A stretch of DNA of 64,000 nucleotides, taken from Polytolypa hystricis UAMH7299 (lineage: Eukaryota > Ascomycota > Eurotiomycetes > Onygenales). The stretch's first letter is position 1. Every line of letters starts with the position of its first letter. The notes beneath the pieces are model-generated. The model did not search any database and was not told the DNA's origin. It saw nothing but the letters and a program-made list of their open reading frames with translations. The stretch spans positions 40,533-104,532 of the forward strand of contig PDNA01000109.1 of the NCBI GenBank assembly GCA_002573605.1, given 5' to 3'. The translations under genes and the position numbers were made by a program. Positions 11,178-23,496 of this stretch are shown here, one piece after another.

Positions 11178-12364
11178 TCACATTTCTGAAGCCATTAACC
11201 AAGCCAAGCCCAAACTCATAGCAGTCCCTAGGTAAGCCCACCCTAAAACCTGCCCATTTTGCAACAGCGATATACCCAATGACGGACAAACCGACATTTT
11301 AGTTTGCAGCGGAGGTTCAGGGATCGAGTCATTCCCCTTCGTCGAGCCGTTCGTTAGCGTGCCATTGATAAGCAGCGTCGGCTGGCCCTTGATAGGAAAA
11401 TAGCATATTCGCGTAGTATTCTTAATCACAGAATCGCTATAAATTGGTCTCGTAATGTGCATCGAGCCAAGCTTTTGTAAAAACTTGGAATCGCCGTTAT
11501 AATCACAGCCGCACAATCTGCCCTTGTCGCAGCAACAAATGACGTCGACGGGTGTGGTCTGGTTAAAGTCCTCGCTCGACTCCCTCGATGGGCGAATGGT
11601 TTCTAGATAGTCCCACTGGACGGGGTATTTGTAGGCGTACGACTCTTCTGGCATCAAGCATTCCCATGTTGACTCGAACTCGTCAAAGGCGCCATAGCCA
11701 AAATTATATATGTCGTCTTCGGGGTGTTTGTAGTCGAACTCGGTTAGCTCGGGCTTGATCCCGCGTGGAGACGCCTCGCCCGCTAGGAAGGGCACGGCGC
11801 CGCCGGGAAAGTAGAAGCTGTGCTCATGGTCGAATTCAACGTTCCAATGCCACTGGTAGAAAACCCAGGTCCCATTCGTGTTCTGCCAAGTGGGTGGTGA
11901 GCCAGAGCCGTTGCGCGTGTAGCCGCCGTCGAGACTGTCCATCCTGGTTCTGGTGTTAACTTGTGCCAAAACTCATGCTCTGAAACAGGTGCGATGCGAA
12001 AGAGAGAAAAAGAAAAAAGGAAAAAAAAGGCGACTCACTTTCCAGGCCCGGAGAAATAATAATAGCCGTAACCAAACTCATTCATCGCGCCCTGTCTCAC
12101 TACATAAGGCGTAGGTGTGCAAGGCGCAGGAGAACCACCACCCCCATCACTACTCCCACCATCGTCTCCGCTGCTGTCTCCGGCGTCTCCGTAGCTATCT
12201 CCCCCGCCTCCGCCTTTCTTGCGCTTGGCTAGCTCGCTATGGTCCCGACGCTCGAGTGAAAGCGGTTCTGTAGGGTTTGCGCGTGTAGCAGGCGATTTAA
12301 CGACAACCGTGGCTAGCGCATTTGACACAATCGACACTGAAAGTAGCCACTGGTGGAGCTTCAT
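11178..12364 (-). CDS. Secreted or cell-surface protein, DUF7732-like
   Basis: Exons 12364-12039 and 11949-11178 give 365 aa; the donor is GTGAGT and the acceptor CACCAG is chosen by frame (ACCAG six nt later would also keep frame). Residues ~1-19 form a signal peptide (HQWLLSVSIVSNALA). A Lys/Gly/Asp/Ser-rich linker follows (KRKKGGGGGDS), then EFGYGYYYFSGPGK. The main domain carries many aromatic residues, a Cys cluster CCCDKGRLCGCD and LLINGTLTNGST; this combination recalls the fungal DUF7732 family from memory. The last ~22 residues (WAYLGTAMSLGLAWL) are hydrophobic, which suggests a GPI-anchor signal or tail anchor. Several N-x-S/T sites are present. Biochemical function is unknown. Confidence 0.72.
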
Positions 12365-13460
12365 TGTGAAACGCGTTGTATGAGCTCCGGCTTTTTCTCA
12401 GTGTGCAGAAAGGGGGGAGAAATACTGATGGCACGCTCGAGGCCGTCGCTGTCGAAAAAGGGCCGCAACGCATGGTTTTAAACCCGCCATGACTCTTCTC
12501 TAAGCCGCAATCCTCCACTTGCACTCAAACATGGGATCCCCATCGCTCTCAACTGTAGCGGCTCGCGCCAAAGTAGCGTCAAATTTCCGGCAGTCTTTTT
12601 ATATAAAACTCTCCCTTCGGACGAGAACAGCCAATGAGAGCGTGAGGCAGATCTGCCAGCGTGTTTTAGCGGATGGGGCTGCTAAAAGAAAATACGAGAT
12701 TGACACTGTTGACACTAGGCTACATCCCTAGAATCGCAGTTCGATTATTGAAGCTCACAGCTAGCGTAATAAATATAGGTACCCTGTCAGCTGCGCCCCC
12801 CTTCCAAGAAATTGCTTAATCATGTTGCGATTTCTTAACTTTCATCCAGGGCCGAAAATAACAACGTCCATGCTGATATCTTGGTGGTCCGTGCAAGAGT
12901 GGGTTTGACTCGGCGAAAAATGCTTCAACATCCATTTCTAATCGGTACAAGGTCTTGCCCGTGTTGTTAATTTTGAAGATGCCGGCGGAACTCGAGACCG
13001 AAATCAACAGTCTTGTCATGTGATGAGAGAGACTTGAAACAACTTCCGCGATCATCACACAGGCGAGACAACGAGAGTCAATCACCTCCAAGTGCACTCT
13101 CATCGAAACTGGAGAGTCCAAGAAAGCGAGGGTAAGCTGCCAGCCATGGACTGAGATCCAAGATCCGCTCAATTGCCAGAAATGAAGCGCTGTATAAAAG
13201 ACAACCAATAGTCATGTGCGTCTTCTATGCCTTGAAAGCTCCTGGCTGTTACTTCCTCAATGGCAGCGGGAAAACAAGACAGCCAGCAACGATCTATTGA
13301 GTTGAGAAGAGGTTTTATATGACACAGCGGGAAGAAACGTGATTATGCGAGCTCTGCCAGTATCTATATGCCCCAGTCGTCGCCAAATGAACCACATCTA
13401 ACCATTCCCGTTGGTAAACATTATCGATTTGTCCTCCCTAATCTATTCCTTCCACGTTAC
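12365..13460. other. Intergenic: DUF7732-like promoter and pseudogene 3' flank
   Basis: The part near 12365-12700 is the minus-strand promoter, with a TATATAAA element at about 12599 and a CCAAT at 12631. A minus frame at 12816-13208 has no recognisable domain. Confidence 0.5.
12631..12635 (+). promoter_or_regulatory. CCAAT box upstream of the DUF7732-like gene
   Basis: CCAAT on the plus strand (AGCCAATGAGAG), about 267 nt upstream of the ATG at 12364. It is a candidate site for the CCAAT-binding HAP complex. A TATATAAA element lies between it and the start. Confidence 0.4.
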
Positions 13461-14495
13461 TCAGATACTGAGATCTCTCACCTGCGAACCACCTTGTGGA
13501 GAACACCGCAAGGTTTCCTCTTTCCATTCATCCATGTCTTTCAAGTTTCTTTCGATGTCATCTTTGATCACAGAAATTGTATCAGCACCCATCAACAGGC
13601 GTATGGGCAAAGGCCGCTCATCCTGCCCAACCACAGTGTCAAAGAGGACTTGGGCACAGATGTCGGGATCGCACCAGGTAGCTTGGGATGCTGGGTCGTC
13701 CATATGTGCCATGAGCTGGTTAAAGGCACTGTTATGTGTGTCATATGCCGGATGTCGAGATGCCATCTTCAGGCTTGAACCCCCAAATTTCGTACGAACC
13801 CCTCCCGGTTCGACGATCAAAAACTTGGTATTCCAATCTGGATTCATCTCCTTGGCAACAGACTCACTAAAGCCTTCAAAGCCCATTTACTTCCGTGTGT
13901 GTTAGCCAAACTTGGTTGGGTTATACTTCAAAACCTGACATGCGAGATCTCACCTGGCATTATAGAAAGAGTAACCCGGGGCAGATATCCATCCACCCAC
14001 CGAAGAAATTTGGACAATGGTTCCTCCCTATCCCTGAAGATTCACCTCTCGGAAGATTCTGACTGCTTCTCGAGTGATGTGCACGGGACCCCAAAAGTTG
14101 GTCTCAAGTTGATACCGAGCATCCGCTTCAGGAATCCCCTCAATATCACCCAAATGGCCATACCTAGCATTATTTATAACGACATCAATCTGCCCAAATT
14201 TCTCAACGGTAGTTGAGAGTGATGTGGTGATGGCGTTTTCGGAGGTAACATCGAGGCGGAGTTTGAGCACCGTTGGCCCGTCAGGCAAGTACGAGAGCGA
14301 CGAGACATCGCGAGCAGTGGCTACATTGCGGTGTCCAGCATCATAAATTCTCTATGCGAAAGGTCTCCCCAGACCGGAGGAACAGCCGGTCACTAAACTC
14401 CGTCAGTTTGGAGAAAAGGAGGTATCAACCTAGAGCCATTTTTACATACCAAACCAGACGGTTTCAAAATCAAGCTTTTTGGGCTGGGCCGCCAT
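13461..14495 (-). pseudogene. Short-chain dehydrogenase/reductase pseudogene
   Basis: A classical SDR can be read across several frames. ATG at 14495 (MAAQPKKLDFETVWF) is followed by an intron 14449-14393 (GTATGT, AACTGAC, TTTAG). The cofactor motif VTGCSSGLGRPFA then runs straight into TAG at 14354-14352, where homologues continue. The same frame resumes with VATARD, LDVTSE, DVVINNARYGHLGDIE and NFWGPVHITREAVRIF up to a second TAG at 14030-14028. GGTIVQISSVGGWISAPGYSFYNA carries the active-site Ser and the YxxxK Tyr. After a probable intron, SKW is followed by a one-base loss near 13875 before the frame resumes at GFSESVAKEMNPDW. Three independent lesions argue for a dead gene. The intact family comprises NADP-dependent SDRs of unknown substrate. 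Confidence 0.85.
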
Positions 14496-16236
14496 GTTCG
14501 AACCTAGAAAATAGTTCCTGCGCAAGGTTTTGAGATAAGATAAAAGGCGTTGGAGTTGACTGATTTAGAACTTGAATTACATAGGCAAAAGTGGTCAACA
14601 ATCTCTCAGGGCCCTTCGCCTGCTTATATACCTTTGCCTGCCAGGACCCTTCGCACGTTTCATATGCCCCATTTTCCTTCATTCTACATGCCTCTGCATT
14701 AAGATTTTGCACATATGCACCTTCGGAGATATCCACATCGGCTCAAGCATTCTACAAGATATAGATAGGCCATTCTACTATCAAGCTAAACTTGTTTAGG
14801 GATTTGCACTAACGAGCTTAGCCCCGCGCTAGAGTCTAGCGTCAATCTTGCAGATTGCTTAACACCGACAAGTTGCATGTTAACGGAAGAAGTTGTTTTG
14901 ATTTGAAAAAAAAAAACGATAATAAAGCTCCTCTTGTTGTTTTCTTCTTCTTTTGGATTGAAGACACCCCCAATTTCTACTCAGGAATCTTGAGGTCGAA
15001 CACCCTTATAGGCGTTGCTCGAGGGAAAGTAAGTACGTGCCAGAGGAACTCCAGGGGTGTGACGCAATACTTACCCATCCACAAGGGCAAAAAAAGTTCC
15101 TAGGATCCAGGCCAAGACCTGGTTGAAAAAGCACCATGAATGGGAAAAGCAGGCAGATACTTTTCCCGAAGAGCCAAAAGTGGACTTTTCATCAATCTAA
15201 ACTCCCTCCTACAATTTAGATGAAAGTGAGCAAAGCATGAACATCAACCGCTCTATAAATGGGGCAATAATACATGCAAGGATTGAACTCCTTACTTCGT
15301 ACTGCCCATCATGTGGAGTGGAGCTTGTATCTTTGAAGGCAAAATCTGCAACTGCTCGCAGAACCTGCTTGAATGCAGATACTCCGTATCCATTATGGAT
15401 CCCTGATGCTTCTTGCTTGAGAAAGTCCAATATCTTTTTTTGGGTTATCATCTTCAGCATGCCTGTTAGTTTCTTCTTCAGTGACACAATTATTATAATA
15501 ATGGCTTGCCAAGTATGTCGCCCAACTTGACCAACCATCTTTCAGTTCCAGAGCAACAGCATGCATGCAATAATGCCATGTATGCAAAGGCAAGGGTTCC
15601 ACAATATTTTTCAATAGCTTACCAGCTTACAAGCACCAAGCCAGCCCAGACTAACCCCTCCACCCCTGAAAACTGAGGAAACTCTATCTACCGAGTTCTC
15701 CGCACGCTTCACTCAGGAACAGTGCAACTTCCCGTCTCACAAAATATCAAAAAGTCTTGCAATTATACTTTTTATTTCGACTCTCTCGAAGATAAAGGCT
15801 AGACTTTATTTTACACAAATCAAACGTACTGAGCTCTTGATATGACTGAAGTATTAATATGTATTGATTCCTGGGCATCATTATGCCAGAAAAGCGGCTA
15901 TGTAAGGAGCTCACTCTCGTAATATAATTGGTATGTGCGGAACAAAGTAGAAAGGAAGAATAGTTCCACCCTTGAGAAAACTAGGGGAAGTAAAAAATAA
16001 CCAAAACCCATCTTCGCCAGCCATGCATGAGAAGAAAATTAGTAGAAGAAGAAAAAAACCATGCAAAATAATCCCAGATTCCAAACCGCTAAAAACTCTA
16101 GCGTCTCGAAAAGTATCCCACAAAAGCCTCGCTTCAGTTGCGTGTCTCCATAAATGGCGTTCTTCATTCCGTGCGTATAGATACGTCGTCAACAAAAGTA
16201 GCCCTGGATTCGCAACGCAGTTGGTATGAACCAACC
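14496..16236. other. Intergenic, 1.7 kb
   Basis: No recognised gene. Two overlapping minus frames (15209-15538 and 15393-15614) have somewhat protein-like stretches such as GYGVSAFKQVLRAVADFAF, but no known domain; they could be a decayed fragment. The rest is AT-rich flank of the Crh-like gene and of the pseudogene. Confidence 0.45.
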
Positions 16237-17761
16237 TCAAGCCAGAGCAGCAGCACCGATAAGTCCACAAACCACGGCAATGCCATAGTGGATTCGAGTA
16301 TTGCTAGACGCAGCGCCAGTCTCAGGCGCCTCGGGGACGCCAGTCTCAGAGGCTGACGTAGTGGTTGTAATAAAGGTTCCTTGTGAACCAGAGGGTCTCG
16401 TCACAGTTGAATTCCCAGATTCAGGGCCACGCGCGGAAGAAGTAGAGGCTGGAGCAGACGGCGAAGGTGACGAGGTAGATGGGGACGTTTCCTGTTGCAG
16501 AAGAAAAGGAAATATTAGCAATTACATTTCTAGAATACAAGAAGGACAGCATGGGGTGTGCTCACTCACAGAAGCCGAGTTCGGCGAAGAGGATGTATCC
16601 GACTCAGTGACTATCCAGTCCGTCGGGAGACCTGTATACTCGGTTACTGGGGAGCCATCAGATTGTTCAGTGGTAGATGGCCTAGGGATCCATGGGTATT
16701 CGCTTGGTCTTGAGACCGTTGATGTTGGGGCAGGAGGAATGATGCCTTGGGTGGGAACTTCACGGGTGGCTTCAGCTGGGGGGGCGGAAGACGCTACCTG
16801 TGGACCTTTGCCAGGGGATCCGTTGCCATTGACCTTCCCACCCACTGCCTCGATGGATTGCCAGGTACCGCTTTGGTCGGTGTAACGGTATTCTTGGCCA
16901 GTAGAATAATCGGTCACTGCAATCGACTTGAGCAACATTGTGAAAGGTCCAGCGCTGTAGTCGGTGAGTCCACCAGCCCATTCTACGAGAAAATGCCAGT
17001 TAGTTTCAGACATTGCTATTAAATGAGCCTCAACGCGGTGGACTTACGAATGGTACCCTCTGGGTTGCCAGGGTCACCGCCAGCCCATGATCCAACCTTA
17101 ATCATCATTGGGGTCTGGGGATATTGGTTGTTGGAGGTCTCTGGTGTGAGTGTTCTGACGGACTGTCCATCAATCTTCCACTCAATTTGGGAGCTGGTCC
17201 AGTCGATTGAATAAGTATGGAAGCCGTCATGATTTCCTGGGTTGGCGTGGAAAGCTCCGCGATCGTAACTCGAGGTGTCGCCTTTGGCAAAGTAGTTCGA
17301 CTGGACTTGTTCATTGTTTCCACCCAGCCATTCCCAGTCAATCTCGTCCAGAGCGTCCGACTGTAGCACAGCACTGCTGACAATACCTGTACCAGGAGCA
17401 GCCTTGATCACCCACTCGACATGGCCAAACATGATGTAGAATCGGGAGGTAATGGTGGGAGCATCTCCGGACTTGGCAACGGTGAAGGCGGCACCGTTGC
17501 CATCATAAGACGGCGAGCCCACGGCCGAGAAACGGTCTGATGGGCCTTGGGTAAAATCGAAGTCGGCATGTCCGCCCAATGCAGGATCCGCGGGACAAGC
17601 TGTAGGCGCGCACAAGATAAGGTTAGTAACAGGGAATTTTAATGCTGGGTACACAACAGTTACTCACATTGCTTGGTGGGGTTACAGTCAGTCCATGTTT
17701 GCGCAGACACTAGGGGTATCGAGGCAATGACCGCAGCAGCGGCCTTTAGTGAAAGCTTCAT
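16237..17761 (-). CDS. Crh-like GPI-anchored transglycosylase (GH16)
   Basis: Cell-wall enzyme that links chitin to beta-glucan. Exons 17761-17668, 17599-17048, 16982-16570 and 16491-16237 give 437 aa with consistent phases; the first intron has TTACTAAC and CTACAG. The signal peptide is MKLSLKAAAAVIASIPLVSA. An N-terminal Cys pair (TDCNPTKQSC) is followed by the GH16 jelly roll with catalytic DEIDWEWLG near residue 115 (two Glu around the Asp). TYSIDWTSSQIEWKIDG and WAGGLTDYS are typical of Crh1/Utr2 proteins. From ~260 the protein becomes a Ser/Thr/Pro-rich stalk, and it ends in a hydrophobic GPI signal (IAVVCGLIGAAALA) after SSNTR. No CBM18 is seen, so it resembles Crh1/Crf1 more than Utr2. 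Confidence 0.92.
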
Positions 17762-18141
17762 GGTGGAATTCGAAAACGTGAGCTTTAGATATGGCAGCAC
17801 ACTGTAAGAAATGGACCCTTTCGGGTGGGCGATATGGCTCAGCACTGATAATCTCCCAGTGTTTGAATCTGTATGACAGATAATATAGAGGGTAAGAGAT
17901 CTAAGAGTATTGATGAATGTGTCTCTAATAACACTGTGATACACGATCAATAGAGGGATGGGTGTTTGTGAAAGGAAGAAGAGAACAGAAAGAAAGAGGC
18001 AGGTCAGGGGAAGAGAGCCATCTTATTAAAGAGGGCCCAAAGAGGCAAGCTCCACCGGAGCTCTCCATCATCCCAACCTGGCAGTGAATCGCTGAAAATA
18101 CATGCATGTCCATCGTCAGTCGTAAGGCTGGGAGCGAGGAC

Positions 18142-18156
18142 CCAATCAGGTATTGG
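18142..18156. promoter_or_regulatory. CCAAT / ATTGG inverted pair upstream of the Crh-like gene
   Basis: CCAATCAGGTATTGG: a CCAAT on each strand within 15 nt, about 380 nt upstream of the ATG at 17761. It is a candidate CCAAT-binding-complex site; function is inferred only from sequence. Confidence 0.4.
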
Positions 18157-19582
18157 TTTCTACGCGGTGGGCCCAGCCCCCCGCTCTAAACATCGAAGTT
18201 TCTCTTACGCGTGTCAGGCGAGCGATAAGCCCACCCAGGGCCAAACTTTCAGGGGTTGAATGAGTGGGGATTCTTGCCCACCAGCGATGGTTCTTAAAAG
18301 TTGAAAACTAATAATTCGTCATACCCAGAACCACTATCTACCTAGGTAGATGGTTGCCATTGCGATCGCTACAGCTTACGTAGATTAGAATCATTCTGTG
18401 TTCATCACTGGAGCTCAGTTGCCGTTGATCTACAGACTGAGACAGGTTATTTGTGAGCTGCAACGCTGTGAGACACAAGCCGCGGCTAGTGGTCCCAGCC
18501 TCCCACGGTAACACCCCAGCCATCCCTGTAGCACTTTTGCCAATATTGGCCCAGCCATGTATTTATGTCCCCAGCTAAGTTTGTTGTGCACTGCCTCACA
18601 ATCCACCAATTGCTGCTCTTTTGGTGCCTTTTGTCGCGTGTTTTTGGGTGTTTCACACTGTGTGTCTCGAAAACAGATATACGTTTTCACCAGCCACGCT
18701 TTACCAGCCACCTCTTCTAGCCTCTCGCTATCTGTGAAGAAGCCCAACCACCAAAAAGAAACCAATAACAATACTATCGAAGATTCCATTGGGAAACTAA
18801 CGTGTTCTTATTGACGCCCTGTGCACAGACTGACACATATACTAACCCCTCTCAGCTTGCTGCATTATAAGCTAGCTGTTAGGCGGGTGCCTCGTACGAG
18901 TCGAACCAGACGAGAGTATCTACCAGGTGCCATCGAGAGTGGACGGACCATCGGTCACCGATACGACACCACAGGACCACACCACGATATCAGGAAGTTC
19001 GCGAACCATCCCACGTCCGCTTCTATTTGGACATAACTGTGCCACGCAGCCTCCACATCGAGGGTGCTCACGAAGCCATATCCCATCTATAAAATGCGCT
19101 CGAGCGTAGACCATGTGACCTAATACGTCAGTTCAAGGTTGTTAATGCGAGATGTGAGACATCGACACTCGGCAAATTGACTATGTTCCTTGCAGCCCAT
19201 CATGTGCTCTAAAGCAGCAAGTATTCCTCGACAGCTCAATACAAGAAAGATGCTTGCTGATGGATGATAAAAAAGCGAACGATGTTTCTCTGCAAAAACC
19301 ACAGCATTATTCGCGAGCTATATTTACCCTTCAACAAGACAACAACAAACTTGTGTGATATAAAAAGCATCGGAATGCAGCTCGAATATGGATCGAGCCT
19401 AGTGCCATTAACTATTGATGTTCCTGAGACTTATTATTAAAGGCAGGTGGCCAAAATGAACCAGGAACTGCGAGACATTCGACGGTGTGACAGACTCGAA
19501 GAAGCGCGCCGACATCGATCGGAGGTAACTCGGTTGGGAAACTGTCTCTCCGACATCATGATTCGCTCGGCGGGGTGCCTGA

Positions 19583-19590
19583 TCACGTGA
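19583..19590. promoter_or_regulatory. TCACGTGA E-box upstream of TYS1
   Basis: Perfect palindromic E-box about 150 nt before the TYS1 start. Cbf1/USF-type bHLH factors bind this sequence. Confidence 0.45.
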
Positions 19591-19738
19591 AGGCGAGGGG
19601 TGACTCATTAAAGTTTGATCGAAAAAAAGCCCGCCATGCGACCATCATCAATTCACCCCGCCATGCCACTACTATTTTCCGCCTGGATCTTGTCTTGAGC
19701 AACTCCCTCCGCTCGTGTTCCCGCCCACGCAGCCCACA

Positions 19739-21148
19739 ATGGTAGAATTAACCCCCCAGGAAAAGATCGCTCTGATCAATCAGAATCTCCAAGAAGTGCT
19801 CAAGCCAGAGATCATTGAAGATGTTATCGTGCGACAAAACAGGCCGTTGGTGATTTACTGGGGTGAGTCGAGAACATCACGCCTAAACAACTACTGCCTT
19901 TGCAGATCAATCATTTTCGTATATGCCCTGTGTGACTAACCATTAAATCTAATAAATTAGGTACCGCTACAACTGGCCGTCCTCATTGCGGATACTTCGT
20001 CCCCATGTTAAAACTTGCGCACTTTCTCCGCGCGGGATGCCACATCAAGATCCTCCTCGCCGACATTCACGGCTTCCTCGACAATCTCAAAGCTCCTATT
20101 GACCTCGTAAATTTCCGCGCCGAGTACTACCGCTATGTCATCACCGCGCTGCTCGAAGCCGTGCACGTGCCAACGGACAAGTTGGAATTCGTCCTCGGCA
20201 GCTCCTACCAGCTCAGCCCCAAATACACAATGGATCTGTTCCGGCTGAGCAGTGTGGTGACAGAGCATGATGCGAAAAAGGCCGGTGCGGAGGTTGTTAG
20301 GCAGGTTGAGAATGCGACGCTGTCGGGTCTGATCTACCCGCTAATGCAGGCGCTGGATGAGGAACATTTGGGTGTCGACGCACAGTTTGGCGGCGTGGAT
20401 CAGCGGAAGATTTTCACTCTCGCGCAGGAGCAACTGGGTCGCATCGGATACAAGGAGCGCGCACATCTCATGAGCCCCATGGTGCCTGGTCTCGCTGGCG
20501 GGAAGATGTCCGCGTCAGATCCGGATTCGAAGATCGATATTTTGGATACCCCTGAGGCGGTGAAGAAGAAGTTGCGGAAAGCATATGCGTTACCCAAGGA
20601 GACGGAGGGTAATGGTATTATAAGTTTTGTGGAATATGTACTATTGCCCTCCAGCGCGCTGGAGAATGCTGAGGGCAAGAGCAAATTTGTTGTCGATAGG
20701 AGCGCAGAGGAAGGTGGGCCGTTGGTCTACGAGAATATTGATGCACTAAAAGCAGACTACCAGGCCGATACGGTGAGTTTATATTATTCAAACAAAATTA
20801 CAAGTATTGCTTCGTTCAAGGATCACGAGCTAATACATCCCCCTTTCTCCTTAGTTAACTCCTCAACTCCTCAAATCTGCCGTGACAACGGCTCTAAACG
20901 GCCTTCTCGCACCCATCCAAGCGGCTTTCCAGGCCAACACCGCCTGGCAAGAGATTGAAAAGAAAGCGTACCCACCCCCACCAGGGCCGGAGAAGAAAAA
21001 GAAGAAGGTCAAGGATAAGGGAAGCAAATACCCCGGCGCCGGCGCTACTGCTGCGAAGGAAGTCGCTAAAGACCCTGTTGCTGCGCAACCGGATGGAGGT
21101 ATTGATGGTATTAAGGAGGGCATAGAGAAGCTGGATGTGCAGAAGTGA
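19739..21148 (+). CDS. TYS1: Tyrosyl-tRNA synthetase, cytoplasmic
   Basis: Charges tRNA-Tyr with tyrosine in the cytosol. Exons 19739-19862, 19961-20772 and 20855-21148 give 409 aa; introns of 98 and 82 nt have GTGAGT donors and TAG acceptors. Class I Rossmann features: YWGTATTGRPHCGYF carries the HIGH-like motif (PHCG) near residue 48, and GGKMSASDPDSKI carries the KMSKS-like motif near residue 223. FGGVDQRKIF and HLMSPMVPGL are typical of eukaryotic/archaeal TyrRS. The C-terminal tail (PPPPGPEKKKKKVKD, then Ala/Gly/Lys-rich) is the usual basic fungal extension. No mitochondrial presequence is seen, so this is the cytosolic enzyme. Confidence 0.95.
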
Positions 21149-23496
21149 TGAGAGAGTGCATCAGGTTTTCATGGGAGAATTCGATTTCTTTTTCTCTTCC
21201 CTGTGAGAGATGGGATTTGTGTTTTGAAGTTTTTTTTGAGCGTTGTTCTGCATCGAATATACCACACGGCTAGCGGGTCGAGTTGAGATCGACGGTTAGA
21301 ATACAACAAGAAACGGGGGTGGTGTTCTAGCTTTTTTATAGAGCACGAAAGCGCTTTTGTGATAGGCGGGGTGGTAGCTGGTCAATAGACAGACAGGGAG
21401 AGGCTGGAGGATGGGGTATACATAGAGACGGTTCTATACCGCCGTCGCGCTCCTCGAGAGGGACCCCCTTTTTTTTTTACTAAGCATGTTCTATGTCACA
21501 GAATAATAGAAACGAAAGCACATGAAATAAGAAAAATGCATTATGAGAATTCCAAAAAAGAGAAAAAGGGAATCTGACAGTCCTTAAATTTTCATTGGTC
21601 TTTGTCTCGATCTTCAATCCCCCTGTGATACTTCCTTACATGGGCGTGCGAGCTTTCTGGCTTTTGGTGAAACGCAGAAGTGATCGCACGGATACCTGTG
21701 TGGACCGGGACCTGGTGTATGTACAGTAAGCTGATGAAGCTGGGTGGTGGGGGTGTGGCTTGGGAATACTTGTGACTACTGATCCCAGAGGGTTTCTCTT
21801 GGTAAATAATAATCATGGTGAGGGGAGAGGTAAATTTCTATCTTTATTTGTGCATTTATATATAGACTTGGTATGCATATATGTATGACGTGTCGATCAT
21901 TTGGTCACGAGTTAAGTAACCCCCAAGCTAGGGTAGTATGATATCTTGTATTCTCTCGATTATGATTCGTTTTCTCTTTCGTTTGGGACTTCTCTTTGAT
22001 TATGTACCTATGTATTGGCGTTGAGGCGTTGGATGGAGAAGCTTGGTGATTGCTTGACAAAGTCACCTCAGATATATATATATATTTGGCACGGTACACA
22101 AACTTGCGCCTACATTAAACATGGCAGAATCCAATATAACATTATCCCCATAGTTATAACCAGTCAGTCCCAGACGGCAGTTGCTAATTAAAAATCAGTT
22201 TACCGGTGAGCTTGATAATTTATTCGATGATCGCCACACTGGAGAGAGTGACACAAGAATGGGGTTGTCGGGAAATCTGGGCCCACTCTGGGAGGCGAAA
22301 AAAAGGGTGTTATTGCCTGTTAAAAAACGGGATCCAGGGAGGGGAAATCATATGACTAACCAACAGAGAGCTGGCGTTTTGATAGCTTTTTCCCCCGACA
22401 AATAAGTACATAATGCGGAGAAATATGTGCATGGATCTTGCTGGCAGAGAGAGCTTCAACCTGGGTAAAACTATGCATGGATGATGATGAGGAGGAGGAC
22501 GAGGAGCTTATGGTTAGATTTCAGCAAGTACCATTTTTTGGGGTATGATTATTGGTCTATGAATGATAAGAATGCCAACGACTCACGAAGAAATAAATAA
22601 ATTAACGATAATATTGCCGTTGCATGACTGGAGTTGAGGATCTTGAGCGGTTCATTATTTTAGCCCCAAGTTCTAAGCCAACAACAGCTACGGCGGGCGG
22701 AGAGAGCGTGCCGCGCAACCAGGTGGCTCTCTAGCGCCCTTTTGTACGGCTTAGTCATGTCAAACCTGGGGTTGAGCCTCCGCCGCCCCCAGTCGAGTTG
22801 ACCACACCGATGACAGGATATCCCTATCCCCCATTCCGCCATCCACCCCCCAATCATCATCCACCCGGACAAGCGAAGACAGCAACAAGAATCCCTAGCG
22901 AAAGGGAATCATTGCGAACCTTCGTAATACCATTTCCTTGCCTCCGCTGCAAGGCCACAAAAACTCCGCAAACACGTTTCTCCTCCCCGCGTTGTTTTCA
23001 AATCCTGATCATGGACTATACCGACGCTGGGCCTCGACATTCCGCCATTGCATACTAGTATACCCTACCTCGCCTCATTCTCGAAACTCGCCGACTTTAT
23101 ATACATCTCGTGGTTAAAAAGTGGGGATGCACGTCGAGTGAAGGCATGGAACAACCTGCTGGATTCATACCGCCCTGCACTCAATCCCTTTCCCCCGTCT
23201 AGCCAGCCTCCTTGCGCGTTTTCGCCATCCACAACGGCCCTCGATATCCACCCTTCCACACACTCGAATACCCTCGACAGGAAGGTGTCGGCTACGTGCT
23301 GCAAAATTATCCTCCGCGTTCTCCCAGCTCTCGTCTAAGCAACGGCCAATTATTAGACGTTGCCTTTTTTAACTTCAACATACTTCGTTTGATCCCTCAC
23401 GACGTACTATATTATATTGGGACCGTGTTAAACCGAATCATGGTTGATTGATTGGTTATTTCTGAACGAGATAAAAGAAAAGGATTCCTCTTCGAT
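21149..23496. other. Intergenic: TYS1 3' flank and long cyclase promoter/leader
   Basis: 2.35 kb. Short frames at 22798-23058 and 23048-23338 are not protein-like. The segment immediately before 23497 is open for 15 codons upstream in frame with the cyclase, so a slightly longer N-terminus is possible. No other feature seen. Confidence 0.5.

Larger units (their letters stand above)
17762..19738. other. Divergent promoter region between the Crh-like and TYS1 genes
   Basis: Almost 2 kb between divergent start codons. It contains a CCAAT...ATTGG pair (18142-18156) on the Crh side and a TCACGTGA site (19583-19590) on the TYS1 side. No supportable coding region or RNA gene was seen. Confidence 0.55.

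Noticed and set aside
12816..13208. 130-codon minus frame downstream of the SDR pseudogene
   Set aside because: No recognisable motif and no supporting start or splice context.
15262..15340. tRNA-like B-box string (GGATTGAACTCC)
   Set aside because: The flanking sequence does not fold into a cloverleaf and lacks an A box.
18870..18960. tRNA-like string (TCGAACC near 18900)
   Set aside because: No matching A box, acceptor stem or anticodon arm at the required spacing on either strand.
23452..23496. Upstream start for adenylate cyclase
   Set aside because: The frame is open for 15 codons upstream, but MARRRR at 23497 is the more usual-looking N-terminus; kept only as an alternative.
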